Of a DNA stretch of 64,000 nucleotides, positions 8,442 to 18,100 are shown one piece after another. Origin of the DNA: Lysinibacillus sphaericus (lineage in GTDB: Bacteria; Bacillota; Bacilli; Bacillales_A; Planococcaceae); contig NZ_CP019980.1 of the NCBI RefSeq assembly GCF_002982115.1, forward strand, positions 3,542,001 through 3,606,000. Direction: 5' to 3'. Both the position numbers and the translations under genes were made by a program. Under the pieces are notes generated by a model that was not told the origin of the DNA, ran no database searches, and saw only the letters and a program-made list of their open reading frames with translations. Numbering within the stretch: position 1 is the stretch's first letter; the number at the start of each line of letters is the position of its first letter.

Positions 8442-9353
8442 CTACTCTATCGTTGGGAACATTTTATGTGGCTTCATCAACCCTTCTTTTGTCGGATGGG
8501 CTTGATAAACCGCAAATGCTTTCCCTTTGATTCCAAACACAATTTTATCATGCACCTTTAATAATGCATCTGCTGGAAGCACTTGTCCATTGAAAATTTC
8601 TTTTTCAATCGATGATGTTATTTCAATATATGGATAGTCTGATAAGGCATATTCTACTGGAAGAATGCATGTATGAATTTGTTCATTTTCCATTAATTCG
8701 GCAACTTGTGCTAGTGTAAAACAATTGTCTTGTGTAAATGTGCCCGATGCAGTTCGCACAAGCTCTTGCATATGTGCAGGATAGCCAAGCGCTTCCCCAA
8801 TTTGTACAGCTAATGTACGAATATATGTGCCTTTGCTACATGAAATCCTTACAGGGAATGTAATTTCATGCCCTTCGTAAATTTCCTTATCATCAAGTAA
8901 CTCTAACGCATAAATGGTCACCTGTCTTGTCGGTCTTTCCACCGTTTCGCCTTTACGAGCATATTCATATAGCCGTTTCCCATTGACTTTAACAGCTGAA
9001 AACATCGGTGGTGTCTGATTAATAACACCCGTTAAGGAAGCTAAGACATCCAGCAACTCGGCACGCGTAAACGTCTTATTTGTAGTATCTTCCTTAACCG
9101 TTTCCCCTTCTGCATCTTCAGTCGTCGTTGTTCGCCCAATGGAAATAACTGCCTCATAGGTCTTCCCTGCATCCGTTAAATATTCGGCAATACGTGTTGC
9201 CTGTCCGATACAGATGGGCAGAACCCCTTCTACTCCTGGATCTAAAGTGCCCGTATGGCCAACTTTTTTTGTTCGCAATATTTTTCGTAATTTAAAGACG
9301 CAATCATGACTCGTCATGCCACGTTCTTTCCAAAGCGGTAAAATACCGTTCAT
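8442..9353 (-). CDS. truB: tRNA pseudouridine-55 synthase
   Basis: 303 residues. The catalytic motif GHTGTLDPGVEGVLP has the nucleophilic aspartate at D38. QTPPMFSAVKVNGKRLYEYAR and the RISCSKGTYIRTLAVQIGEALG stretch are TruB signatures, and a C-terminal PUA-like region is present. It converts U55 in the T-loop of tRNAs to pseudouridine. ATG at 9353 after AAAGGGGG. A hairpin sits between rbfA and truB, so expression may be partly separate from the upstream nusA-infB operon. Confidence 0.96.
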   Translation of the reverse strand: MNGILPLWKERGMTSHDCVFKLRKILRTKKVGHTGTLDPGVEGVLPICIGQATRIAEYLTDAGKTYEAVISIGRTTTTEDAEGETVKEDTTNKTFTRAELLDVLASLTGVINQTPPMFSAVKVNGKRLYEYARKGETVERPTRQVTIYALELLDDKEIYEGHEITFPVRISCSKGTYIRTLAVQIGEALGYPAHMQELVRTASGTFTQDNCFTLAQVAELMENEQIHTCILPVEYALSDYPYIEITSSIEKEIFNGQVLPADALLKVHDKIVFGIKGKAFAVYQAHPTKEGLMKPHKMFPTIE

Positions 9354-9382
9354 CTAAATCCCCCTTTTAGTACCATCACATG

Positions 9383-9424
9383 AAAAAAGCCTGCCTGCAT
9401 GAAGATGCATGTGGCAGACTTTTA
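9383..9424 (-). terminator. terminator between rbfA and truB
   Basis: AGCCTGCCTGCAT (9388-9400) pairs with ATGCATGTGGCAGACT (9405-9420) with a small bulge. On the minus strand the stem is followed by TTTTTT (9388-9383). It lies 7 bases past the rbfA stop, so it probably ends or attenuates the nusA-infB transcript. Confidence 0.75.
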
Positions 9425-9430
9425 CTGTTG

Positions 9431-9772
9431 TTATTCTTTGTGTAAACCACGTAGTAATGAATCAATGCGGTTACCATACTCAATCGATGAGTCAAATTCA
9501 AAGATTAATTCTGGTGTTCGACGTAAACGAATACGAGAACCGATTTCAGAACGGATAAAACCAGCAGCTTTTACTAAAGCTTTTAGCGTTTCCTCACGTT
9601 CACGTTCATTGCCTAATGATGTAATATAAATTGTCGCTTGTTGTAAATCACCTGTTACATCTACACCAGTAACAGTAACGAAGCCAACACGCGGATCTTT
9701 AATTTTACGGCCAATAATATCACCAAGCTCTTTTTTCATTTGCTCAGCAACACGGTTTGAGCGTAGAGACAT
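9431..9772 (-). CDS. rbfA: ribosome-binding factor A
   Basis: 113 residues with the RbfA KH-like fold signatures [46 protein letters not shown] and [22 protein letters not shown]. RbfA binds the immature 30S subunit near the 5' end of 16S rRNA and supports growth in the cold. ATG at 9772 after AGAGGTGA. It follows ylxP after a 131-base gap and precedes the terminator at 9383, as expected for the end of the infB operon. Confidence 0.97.
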   Translation of the reverse strand: MSLRSNRVAEQMKKELGDIIGRKIKDPRVGFVTVTGVDVTGDLQQATIYITSLGNEREREETLKALVKAAGFIRSEIGSRIRLRRTPELIFEFDSSIEYGNRIDSLLRGLHKE

Positions 9773-9829
9773 AATTAGTCACCTCTATTTCGATGTTCAG
9801 CTATTTGCGTTAAGCGAATGACTATGTCA

Positions 9830-9852
9830 ATAAAAGGTTTTAAACAAACCTA
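9830..9852 (-). terminator. weak terminator-like hairpin after ylxP
   Basis: AGGTTT (9836-9841) and AAACCT (9847-9852) form a 6-bp stem with a 5-base loop, followed on the minus strand by TTTTATTG. The stem is short, so it may be an attenuator or have no role. A TTGACA directly after it on the minus strand lacks a convincing -10 box. Confidence 0.35.
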
Positions 9853-9903
9853 ACACTTTCATTGACAATAACCATCCTAAATCTTACAAATAACCTTTGC
9901 TGC

Positions 9904-10182
9904 TTATAAATAGTCTCGCCACACATTAAGTTGTTCCCAAGACGGATTTGACTGCAAATAATGAAGGGCGTGATTAATTTCACGCTCTGCTGCGTCCTTC
10001 GAGGAAGAAACAGCAACAAGCGCTAATTTCGTACGCTGCCATACATTTTGATGGTCAATTTCGGCAATGGATACATTAAACTTCTGTTTTGTGCGCGTAA
10101 TCATACGCTGTAATACAGCGCGTTTTTCCTTTAACGAATGGGCAGTTTGGATAATAAATTCTACCTCAACGTATACAATCAT
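9904..10182 (-). CDS. ylxP: DUF503 family protein YlxP
   Basis: 92 residues with the DUF503 pattern IVYVEVEFIIQTAHSLKEKRAVLQRM and FNVSIAEIDHQNVWQRTKLALVAVSS. Small proteins of this family sit between infB and rbfA in most Firmicutes; a role in ribosome assembly has been proposed from this context but not settled. The ATG overlaps the infB stop in a TAATG, so it is translationally coupled to infB. Confidence 0.93.
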   Translation of the reverse strand: MIVYVEVEFIIQTAHSLKEKRAVLQRMITRTKQKFNVSIAEIDHQNVWQRTKLALVAVSSSKDAAEREINHALHYLQSNPSWEQLNVWRDYL

Positions 10183-12467
10183 TATGCACGTTTAACTTCT
10201 TCCATAATGTAGGCTTCAATGATGTCGCCTTCTTTAATGTCATTGAAGTTTGTAATCGTAATACCACATTCGTATCCTCTTGCTACTTCTTTTACTTCAT
10301 CTTTGAAACGTTTTAATGTATCTAATTCGCCTTCGAAGATTACCACGTTGTCACGAATTACACGGACACCAGAATCACGTGTTACTTTACCTTCTGTTAC
10401 GTAAGAACCTGCGATTGTACCAACTTTAGATACTTTAATTGTTTGACGAACTTCCGCTTGACCGATGATTTTTTCTTCAAATTCTGGGTCTAGCATACCT
10501 TTCATCGCTTGCTCAATTTCTTCAATTACTTTATAAATAACGCGGTGTAGACGAATATCTACGCCTTCTTCCTCTGCTGCACGTTTTGCATTTGTATCTG
10601 GTCGTACGTTGAAACCAATTACGATTGCATTCGATGCTGCGGCAAGAGAAATATCTGATTCTGTAATTGCGCCAGCGCCAGTATGAATAATTTTCACATT
10701 TACGCCTTCTACATCAATTTTCATTAATGAAGCAGCCATTGCTTCTACAGTACCTTGAACGTCAGCTTTAACGATTAAGTTTAACTCTTTCATTTCGCCT
10801 TGACTCATTTGTTCAAATAAGTTATCAAGCGTGACACGTTGTTTTTCAGAACGTTGTGCTTGAATAGCTGTCATTGCACGAGTTTCCCCAACTTGACGAG
10901 CTGTTTTTTCGTCTTCGAAGACAACGAAGCGGTCCCCAGCTTGCGGTACATCGTTTAAACCTGTAATTTCGACTGGTGTAGATGGACCAGCTTCTTTTAC
11001 GCGACGCCCTTTATCGTTAACCATTGCACGAACACGGCCATAAGCGTGACCAACTACGATTGGATCACCAACTTTTAATGTACCGTCTTGTACTAATAGT
11101 GTTGCAACAGAACCACGGCCTTTATCAAGCTGTGCTTCAATTACAGTACCAAGTGCTAAACGATCTGGATTTGCTTTTAGCTCTCCCACTTCGGCAACAA
11201 GTAATACCATTTCTAGCAATGTATCAATACCTTCACCTTTTAATGCTGAAATTGGCACGAAAATCGTATCGCCACCCCAAGCTTCAGGTACTAAACCATG
11301 CTCAGTTAATTCTTGCATTACACGATCAGGGTTTGCTGAAGGTTTATCCATTTTGTTGACAGCAACAATAATTGGCACTTCTGCAGCTTTTGCATGGTTA
11401 ATGGCTTCAACTGTTTGAGGCATCACACCGTCGTCAGCTGCTACTACTAGAATTGTTAAGTCCGTTACTTTTGCACCACGCGCACGCATTGTTGTAAATG
11501 CAGCGTGCCCTGGTGTATCAAGGAACGTAATCTTTTTGTCGCCTTCTGTTACTTGGTAAGCACCGATATGCTGTGTAATACCACCAGCTTCTCCAGCTGT
11601 CACTTTTATATGACGAATTGAGTCAAGTAAAGTCGTTTTACCGTGGTCAACGTGACCCATAATTGTTACTACAGGTGGACGTTCTGATAATTCAGCTTCA
11701 TTGACTTCTTCTGTTTGCTCGAAGTGAGTTTCTAAATCCGTAATATCTACACGGATTTCTTCTTCAACTTCTACACCGTAGTCTGCGCAAATTAATTCAA
11801 TTGCATCCTTATCTAATTCTTGGTTAATTGTTGCCATTACGCCAAGCATAAATAATTTTTTAATGATTTCAGATGGTTCACGATATAATTTTTTTGCTAA
11901 TTCAGCTACTGAAAGCGACTCAACAAAAGTAATTTTTTCTGGTAGTTCTTTTTGTTTGATTGGTAATGTTGGTTGATGCGTTTTTGGATGACGGCGTTTA
12001 CCACCGTGGATTCCTGGTTTTGGACGTTGGTTATATCCACCACCGCCTCTGCGATTATTATTATTATTGTTATTATTATTATTTTGTGTCATATTTCTAT
12101 TTTGATTACCTTTAGTATTCTTAGATTTTTCGTTAGACGAATTTGAGTTTTGTTGCGTATTATAATGATTTGCTTTCGGCGTCGATGTAGCAGATTGCTG
12201 CTTTTGTCCATCTTGCTTTTTCACCGATTGCTGTGGTTTTTGTTGTCCATTCGCTTGCGAACGTTGTGTTACATTTTGAGTAGCTTGCCTTGCCTCTCTT
12301 TTCTCTGTCGGTGCTTTAAATGATTGATTTAACTTTGCCACAGTATCTTTTTCCAACATAGACATATGGTTCGTTACACTCACATTTAATTTACTTAGCG
12401 CTTCAATAACCTCTTTACTCGATTTATTCACTTGTTTGGCATATTCATGAACTCTGATTTTGGTCAT
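10182..12467 (-). CDS. infB: translation initiation factor IF-2
   Basis: 761 residues. An N-terminal IF2_N module (residues 1-50) is followed by a disordered Q/N/K-rich linker (about 51-165) that includes ten consecutive asparagines (129-138). A second IF2_N module precedes the GTPase domain: G1 GHVDHGKT at 271-278, DTPGH near 317-321, NKMD at 371-374. The C-terminal half carries the fMet-tRNA-binding domains. IF-2 delivers initiator tRNA to the 30S subunit and promotes subunit joining. ATG at 12467 with GGGGGTGAG upstream; it closely follows ylxQ. Linker length and composition vary among species. Confidence 0.98.
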   Translation of the reverse strand: MTKIRVHEYAKQVNKSSKEVIEALSKLNVSVTNHMSMLEKDTVAKLNQSFKAPTEKREARQATQNVTQRSQANGQQKPQQSVKKQDGQKQQSATSTPKANHYNTQQNSNSSNEKSKNTKGNQNRNMTQNNNNNNNNNNRRGGGGYNQRPKPGIHGGKRRHPKTHQPTLPIKQKELPEKITFVESLSVAELAKKLYREPSEIIKKLFMLGVMATINQELDKDAIELICADYGVEVEEEIRVDITDLETHFEQTEEVNEAELSERPPVVTIMGHVDHGKTTLLDSIRHIKVTAGEAGGITQHIGAYQVTEGDKKITFLDTPGHAAFTTMRARGAKVTDLTILVVAADDGVMPQTVEAINHAKAAEVPIIVAVNKMDKPSANPDRVMQELTEHGLVPEAWGGDTIFVPISALKGEGIDTLLEMVLLVAEVGELKANPDRLALGTVIEAQLDKGRGSVATLLVQDGTLKVGDPIVVGHAYGRVRAMVNDKGRRVKEAGPSTPVEITGLNDVPQAGDRFVVFEDEKTARQVGETRAMTAIQAQRSEKQRVTLDNLFEQMSQGEMKELNLIVKADVQGTVEAMAASLMKIDVEGVNVKIIHTGAGAITESDISLAAASNAIVIGFNVRPDTNAKRAAEEEGVDIRLHRVIYKVIEEIEQAMKGMLDPEFEEKIIGQAEVRQTIKVSKVGTIAGSYVTEGKVTRDSGVRVIRDNVVIFEGELDTLKRFKDEVKEVARGYECGITITNFNDIKEGDIIEAYIMEEVKRA
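12054..12083 (-). repeat. AAT/AAC trinucleotide tract coding for polyasparagine in infB
   Basis: Thirty bases made almost entirely of TTATTATTA-type triplets on the plus strand encode ten asparagines in the IF-2 linker. It is a potential slippage-prone tract that would change length in frame. Confidence 0.8.
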
Positions 12468-12481
12468 CTGCTCACCCCCGA

Positions 12482-12790
12482 TTATTTTTCGTTGAGTAGA
12501 CTAGACAATTTACTTGCAAAACCTTTATCGGTAATAGCTAAAGCCACACGGGCTTCCTTACCTGTAGCATGTCCTAGATCATAACGATCGCCAATTACAT
12601 GATACTCAACGTTGTAATAAGTGCATTTATCTTGAATTTTTTTACTAGAGTTTTTAGAAGCGTCGTTTGCAAGCAGTACAAGCTTAGCATTACCATTGCG
12701 GACTTCCTTTACTACTAACTCTTCTCCTGAAATAACTTTACGAGCTCTTGCAGCTATACCAAGCAAATTAAACACTGCTTGATTGGTCAT
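12482..12790 (-). CDS. ylxQ: L7Ae-family K-turn-binding protein YlxQ
   Basis: 102 residues of the ribosomal L7Ae/L30e/S12e/Gadd45 fold: [44 protein letters not shown] and a terminal helix. The family binds kink-turn RNA; YlxQ is non-essential and its targets are not settled. Its ATG overlaps the ylxR stop (ATGA), so the pair is coupled, as in other Bacillales nusA-infB operons. Confidence 0.92.
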   Translation of the reverse strand: MTNQAVFNLLGIAARARKVISGEELVVKEVRNGNAKLVLLANDASKNSSKKIQDKCTYYNVEYHVIGDRYDLGHATGKEARVALAITDKGFASKLSSLLNEK

Positions 12791-13065
12791 AAAATAGCCT
12801 CCCTACGAATGAGCAACAATAGCTCTTCGTATATCTCTTCAGGAATTTTTGCATCAAGTTGGTGCCCTAAAACATTTTTCTTACGCGCGATGTCAACCGC
12901 CTGTTCAGACTTTGAAACATAAGCGCCTCGTCCAGGCTTTTTCCCTGATACATCTACGCTAACCTCGCCCTCTTTCGAGCGTACAACACGAATCATTGCT
13001 TTTTTTGGTAGCATTTCTCCAGTAGCTACACATTTTCGAAGTGGTACTTTTTTATTAACCGCCAT
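12787..13065 (-). CDS. rnpM: YlxR family RNA-binding protein, RNase P modulator (RnpM)
   Basis: 92 residues beginning MAVNKKVPLRKCVATGEML, with the family hallmark KKPGRGAYVSKSEQAVDIARKK. YlxR (DUF448), renamed RnpM in B. subtilis, binds the RNase P RNA and modulates RNase P activity. I place the start at 13065 because AAAGGTGAT lies just upstream and the family N-terminus begins there; an in-frame ATG at 13179 would add 38 residues unlike the family and has only a weak ribosome site. A 200-base gap with a strong stem-loop separates it from nusA. Confidence 0.92.
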   Translation of the reverse strand: MAVNKKVPLRKCVATGEMLPKKAMIRVVRSKEGEVSVDVSGKKPGRGAYVSKSEQAVDIARKKNVLGHQLDAKIPEEIYEELLLLIRREAIL

Positions 13066-13199
13066 AAGAATCACCTTTCCTCTCTGAAGCTTCGTAAGAG
13101 GTGGACCAGCCATAACCAAAACGCAAAGGTAGAATTTTGTGATTTGAACATTGCGGAGTACAATCCCGTCTCTCAACATTCAAGACCTTCGCCACAGTT

Positions 13200-13257
13200 C
13201 CTGGCTTTATTCAGTCGGCCCAGGACGCCCACTGAATAAAGCCAGGTGACCAGTCAC
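13200..13257. repeat. 16-bp perfect stem-loop plus small hairpin between nusA and ylxR
   Basis: CCTGGCTTTATTCAGT (13200-13215) and ACTGAATAAAGCCAGG (13231-13246) are perfectly complementary around a 15-base GC-rich loop. GTGAC-CA-GTCAC (13246-13257) follows directly. Neither is followed by a T-run in either direction, so this does not look like an intrinsic terminator. It lies within the operon mRNA, downstream of nusA and about 135 bases before ylxR. The remainder of the gap (13066-13199) shows nothing else clear. Confidence 0.85.
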
Positions 13258-13271
13258 ACGGGCTTTCTTAC

Positions 13272-14405
13272 TTATTCTTCGTCGTCTTGATATAAGTCAA
13301 CTGTAGCTTCTTCGTAGTCACTATCATCAGCAGGTACGAAAGTGCTTGTTGCAGATGGATAAATCCCTAACTCACGTGCATCTGTTTCACTTTTAATATC
13401 GATTTTCCATCCAGTTAATTTTGCAGCTAAACGAGCATTTTGACCACGTTTACCAATTGCAAGAGATAATTGGTAATCTGGTACTACAACAGTTGTTGAT
13501 TTTTCTTCTTCATTTACTTGCACATCTAAAACTTTTGATGGGCTTAATGCATTTGCTACAAATACAACAGGGTCTTCTGACCATTCAACGATATCAATTT
13601 TTTCACCATTTAATTCATTGACAATTGTTTGAACACGTGCACCTTTCGCACCTACACATGAGCCTACAGGATCAACTTCTTCGTTATGTGCATGGACTGA
13701 AATTTTAGAACGGTCTCCCGCTTCACGAGCAATTGACTTTATTTCTACAATGCCTTCATAAATTTCAGGCACTTCCATCTCAAATAATCGACGTAATAAG
13801 CCTGGATGTGTTCGTGAAACGATTACTTGTGGACCACGTGTCGTACGTTCAACCTTTGTAATATATACTTTAATACGATCATGTGGATGATACGTTTCAC
13901 CTTGGATTTGTTCATTTTGTGGTAATGCAGCTTCTACTTTACCAAGACCCACGTAAATATTTCGCGCATCTAAACGCTCAACTACACCCGTTACAATGTC
14001 ATCTTCACGATCTACGTATTGCTCATAAATTAAGCCACGTTCTGCTTCACGTACACGTTGAGTAACGACTTGCTTCGCTGTTTGTGCAGCGATACGCCCA
14101 AAATTACGAGGCGTTACTTCCTGTTCAACAATATCTTCTAATTGGTAAGCTGGGTTGATGGCCTTAGCATCTTCTAAAGCAATTTGTAAACGGTCATCTT
14201 CTACTTCTTCAACAACATCTTTACGTGAAAATACACGAATTGAGCCTTTGTCTAAGTTTAAGTCAACACGAACATTTTGAGCTTGGTTAAAGTTGCGTTT
14301 GTAAGCTGTAACTAATGCTGCCTCTATCGCTTCGATTAACACATCTCTTGAAATTCCTTTTTGTTCTTCCAGCGCCGTTAGCGCATCTAACAAATCACTA
14401 CTCAT
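13272..14405 (-). CDS. nusA: transcription termination/antitermination factor NusA
   Basis: 377 residues, the short Firmicutes form without C-terminal acidic repeat domains. It has an N-terminal RNA polymerase-binding domain (1-125), an S1 domain (about 135-200, IVTGVVERLDARNIYVGLGKVEAALP) and two KH domains (DPVGSCVGAKGARVQTI and LSLAIGKRGQNARLAAKLTGWKIDI). It ends in an acidic tail, DDSDYEEATVDLYQDDEE. NusA stimulates pausing and intrinsic termination. ATG at 14405 with GGAGTG upstream; 24 bases after rimP, in the standard rimP-nusA order. Confidence 0.98.
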   Translation of the reverse strand: MSSDLLDALTALEEQKGISRDVLIEAIEAALVTAYKRNFNQAQNVRVDLNLDKGSIRVFSRKDVVEEVEDDRLQIALEDAKAINPAYQLEDIVEQEVTPRNFGRIAAQTAKQVVTQRVREAERGLIYEQYVDREDDIVTGVVERLDARNIYVGLGKVEAALPQNEQIQGETYHPHDRIKVYITKVERTTRGPQVIVSRTHPGLLRRLFEMEVPEIYEGIVEIKSIAREAGDRSKISVHAHNEEVDPVGSCVGAKGARVQTIVNELNGEKIDIVEWSEDPVVFVANALSPSKVLDVQVNEEEKSTTVVVPDYQLSLAIGKRGQNARLAAKLTGWKIDIKSETDARELGIYPSATSTFVPADDSDYEEATVDLYQDDEE

Positions 14406-14429
14406 TTTATTTTCACTCCTAAATATGCA

Positions 14430-14906
14430 TTATGCTGAAAAATCGATGGCAAGTCGTGCCAAAGCGATTTTTTCCTGTTCAATTGTTACTGTAATTTTGC
14501 GTGTTTTAATAGGTACTTCCATCACTAATGTATGTTCATCGTATGACGTTAAGTAGCCTTGGAATTCCTTCATGTCCTTAATGGGCTCATAGGTTTTCAC
14601 ATAAATAAATTTGCCAACGGCTTTTTTAAAATCAGTATCTTTTTTTAATGGACGTTCTGCACCTGGTGAAGATACCTCTAAATAATAATTTTGTGTAATA
14701 GGATCTTTTTCATCCAACAGTAAACAAAGTCGTTCACTAACTTGAGCACATTGGCCAATGTCAATTCCACCCTCAGGTGTATCTACATAAACACGTAAAA
14801 ACCAGTTACGTCCTTCTTTCACAAACTCAACATTCACCAACTCAAGATTTAACTCTTCGACAATCGGTGTAGCAAGTTCTTCAATTAAAGATGGTACTTT
14901 GCTCAT
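14430..14906 (-). CDS. rimP: ribosome maturation factor RimP
   Basis: 158 residues starting MSKVPSLIEELATPIVEELNLELVNVEF, with WFLRVYVDTPEGGIDIGQCAQVSERL and YYLEVSSPGAERPL typical of RimP. It assists 30S subunit maturation. I use the ATG at 14906, which has GGAGGAAAC in front, rather than the upstream in-frame ATG at 14927, which precedes that site. First gene of the nusA-infB operon, with its own promoter and a leader of about 175 bases holding two hairpins. Confidence 0.95.
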   Translation of the reverse strand: MSKVPSLIEELATPIVEELNLELVNVEFVKEGRNWFLRVYVDTPEGGIDIGQCAQVSERLCLLLDEKDPITQNYYLEVSSPGAERPLKKDTDFKKAVGKFIYVKTYEPIKDMKEFQGYLTSYDEHTLVMEVPIKTRKITVTIEQEKIALARLAIDFSA

Positions 14907-14947
14907 TGTTTCCTCCTGCATTTTCAATTTCAGGCGTAATAAAACAG

Positions 14948-15059
14948 AAATTCCACCAGTAATGTTGGTGAAATTTGACGGTCTTACCTGCTGTTAGTCT
15001 AAAAAATTTGTTTTGCTTCGGTATAACAACAGAAAAGAGCGGGAATGCCCCACTCTTTT
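14948..15059 (-). promoter_or_regulatory. two terminator-like hairpins in the rimP-nusA leader
   Basis: Hairpin 1: AAAAGAG-C-GGG (15033-15043) with CCC and CTCTTTT (15048-15059), followed on the minus strand by CTGTTGTT. Hairpin 2: AAATTCCACCA (14948-14958) with TGGTGAAATTT (14966-14976), 10 of 11 pairs, followed by CTGTTTTATT. Both lie between the promoter at 15091 and the rimP start, so each could attenuate the operon; the first could also serve polC read-through. The role is inferred. Confidence 0.55.
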
Positions 15060-15090
15060 GCTGGAAAACTATCAACAAATTATTACCATA

Positions 15091-15119
15091 AGGATAGCAC
15101 AATTTACGTCACAATGCAA
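15091..15119 (-). promoter_or_regulatory. SigA promoter of the rimP-nusA-infB operon
   Basis: On the minus strand TTGCAT (15119-15114), a 17-base spacer and TATCCT (15096-15091) with an extended TGC just before the -10 box. It lies 19 bases past the polC stop. No polC terminator is visible upstream of it. Confidence 0.6.
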
Positions 15120-15137
15120 ACTTCCTTATTTTAGACA

Positions 15138-18100
15138 TTAGAAGAGCGATAACTGGTTCGCATCAGGCATACCTTCTAAACAACCTAATTGATCCATATA
15201 CTCAATTAATGTTTTCGATACACGTCCACGTTGCTGTAAATCTTCTTTGGATAAGAACTCGCCATTTTCACGTGCCGCTACAATGGTTTTGGCTACGTTC
15301 GTGCCGAGTCCAGGAATCGCATCGAATGGCGGTATTAAAGAATTGCCATCAATAATAAACTCACTAGCCTGTGAACGATATAAGTCCACCTTTTGGAAGC
15401 TCATGCCACGCTCGCACATCTCCAGTGCAAGTTCCATTACTGTCAGTAAGTTTTTCTCTTTCGTCGAAGCATCTAAGCCCTTCATATTAATTTCATCGAT
15501 TCTTGCACGAATCATTTGGGAACCTTGCGTCATCGCGATTAAATCAAAATCATCTGCCCTTACGGTAAAGTAGGCAGCATAATACAAGATTGGGAAATGC
15601 ACTTTAAACCAAGCAATACGTACTGCCATTAAAACGTAAGCAGCGGCATGGGCTTTAGGGAACATGTATTTAATCTTTTTACATGATTCGATATACCAAG
15701 CAGGCACTTTATTTGCTAACATCTCTGCTTCAAATTCCTCTGATAAGCCCTTCCCTTTACGCACAGACTCCATAATTTTAAACGCTAGAGATGGTTCAAG
15801 CCCTTGGTAAATTAAATACACCATAATGTCATCGCGACAGCCGATTACTTCTTTTAATACACATGTACCATTTTGTATCAGCTCCTGTGCATTACCAAGC
15901 CATACGTCTGTTCCGTGTGATAGACCAGAAATTTGCACAAGCTCCGAAAATGTTGATGGTTTCGTATCTTCTAGCATTTGGCGAACAAATCGAGTACCAA
16001 ATTCCGGAATGCCTAGTGTTCCGGTCTTACACCCAATTTGCTTTTCTGTCACACCTAGCGATTCAGGTGAACTAAAAATTTTCATAACAACCGGATCATC
16101 GGTTGGAATTGTTTTCGGATCAATGCCAGATAGATCTTGTAACATACGAATAACAGTCGGATCATCGTGTCCAAGAATATCGAGTTTTAAAATATTGTCA
16201 TGAATGGAGTGGAAATCAAAGTGTGTTGTTCGCCACTCCGAATCTTGTGCATCCGCTGGGAACTGCACTGGTGAGAAATCATAAATATCCATATAATCTG
16301 GTACAACGATAATCCCACCTGGATGTTGACCTGTTGTTCGTTTAACACCTGTACAACCCTGTACTAAACGGTCTACTTCAGCACCTCGGAAATGAAGGTT
16401 ATTGTCGCTCGCATAGCCTTTAACGTAACCATATGCTGTTTTCTCTGCAACAGTACCGATTGTTCCAGCACGGAACACATAATCTTCACCAAACAGTACT
16501 TTTGTATAGTTGTGGGCTTGCGGTTGGTATTCACCTGAGAAATTCAAATCGATATCAGGTACTTTATCTCCTTTAAAACCAAGGAAAGTTTCGAATGGAA
16601 TATCTTGTCCATCTTTTTTATAAGGTGTGCCACATTCCGTACAATCTTTGTTCGGTAGGTCATAGCCGGAGCTAACAGAACCGTCATTGAAAAACTCTGA
16701 ATGCTTACAATTTGGACAAATATAATGCGGTGGTAACGGGTTTACCTCCGTAATTTCCATAAAGGTTGCCACTAATGAAGAACCAACGGAACCACGAGAA
16801 CCTACTAAATAGCCATCCGCAAGTGACTTTTTCACAAGCTTTGCAGAAATTAGGTAAATCACACCAAATCCATGCCCTAAAATTGACTTTAGCTCTTTCT
16901 CAATACGAGCTTTAACGATTTCTGGTAATTCTTCACCATAGATACGATGGGCCATCTCATACGTTAAATTGGTTACTTCATCATCAGAACCTTCAATTTT
17001 AGGTGTATATAAGTCATCCTTAATCGGCTTTACATCGTCAATCATATCCGCAATTTTTTGCGGGTTTGTAACGACGATTTCTTTTGCAAGATCAGGACCT
17101 AAAAAATCGAACTCTTGCAACATCTCGTCCGTCGTGCGAAAATGAACCGCTGGCAGCTTGGATCGATTTAAAATATTGGCGCCACCTTGAGAACCAATCA
17201 GTATCTGTCTAAACATAGCATCGTTCGGATCGAGGTAATGAACATTTCCTGTAGCAACTACAGGCTTATCCATCTTCTTGCCAAGTTTCACAAGCTTGCG
17301 AATAATATCCTCAATAGTCCATTCATCGCGCACGACATTTCGTTCAATTAACGGAGCATATACAGCCTTCGGTTGTACTTCAATATAATCGTAAAACCTT
17401 GCGATTTGTTCCGCTTCCTCAGGTGATTTATTCATCATCGTCTCAAACAATTCGCCATTACTACAGCCGGAACCAACTAACAGTCCTTGTCGATATTGTT
17501 CCAACGTCGCGCGTGTTACACGAGGGACACGATAGAAAGTTTTTGTATGCGAATGAGACACAAGCTTAAATAGATTTTTTAAACCGTCATTATTAACTGC
17601 TAAAATCGTACAATGCATCGGGCGCGCTTTTTTATAGGCATCACCGCCGCCAATATGCTTATTGAAATCATCGTGATATTTAATGCCGAGTTCATCCGCT
17701 TCTTTTAACAGATGCAATAATAAGTAACCTGTTGCTTCCGTATCATAAATGGCGCGATGATGTTGCGTTAATTCAATGCCGAATTTTTTACATAATGTAT
17801 TTAAACGATGATTTTTCATCGTAGGATGGAGCAAACGAGCAAGTTCTAGAGTATCGATTACTGGGTGAATCGTATCTTCTAGACCGTACTTTTTATAACC
17901 AGTATAGAGGAAGCCCATATCAAAAGAGGCATTGTGTGCCACTACGATTGCGTCTTCTATAAAGGCATGGAACTCATGAATCACTTGCTCCACTTCTGGC
18001 GCATTGCGAACCATCTCATCTGTGATGCCGGTCAATTCGATTGTTGTTGCAGACAATGCATGATGTGGATTTGCAAAACTTTCGTATTTGTCAATCACAT

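Noticed and set aside
11024..11359. Long frames antisense to infB, cheA, flhA, hslU and other genes
   Set aside because: They lie fully inside well-supported genes on the opposite strand, lack ribosome sites and have shadow-type composition.
13066..13179. Longer ylxR reading frame starting at an ATG at 13179
   Set aside because: The extra 38 residues do not resemble the family, and the strong ribosome site precedes the ATG at 13065.
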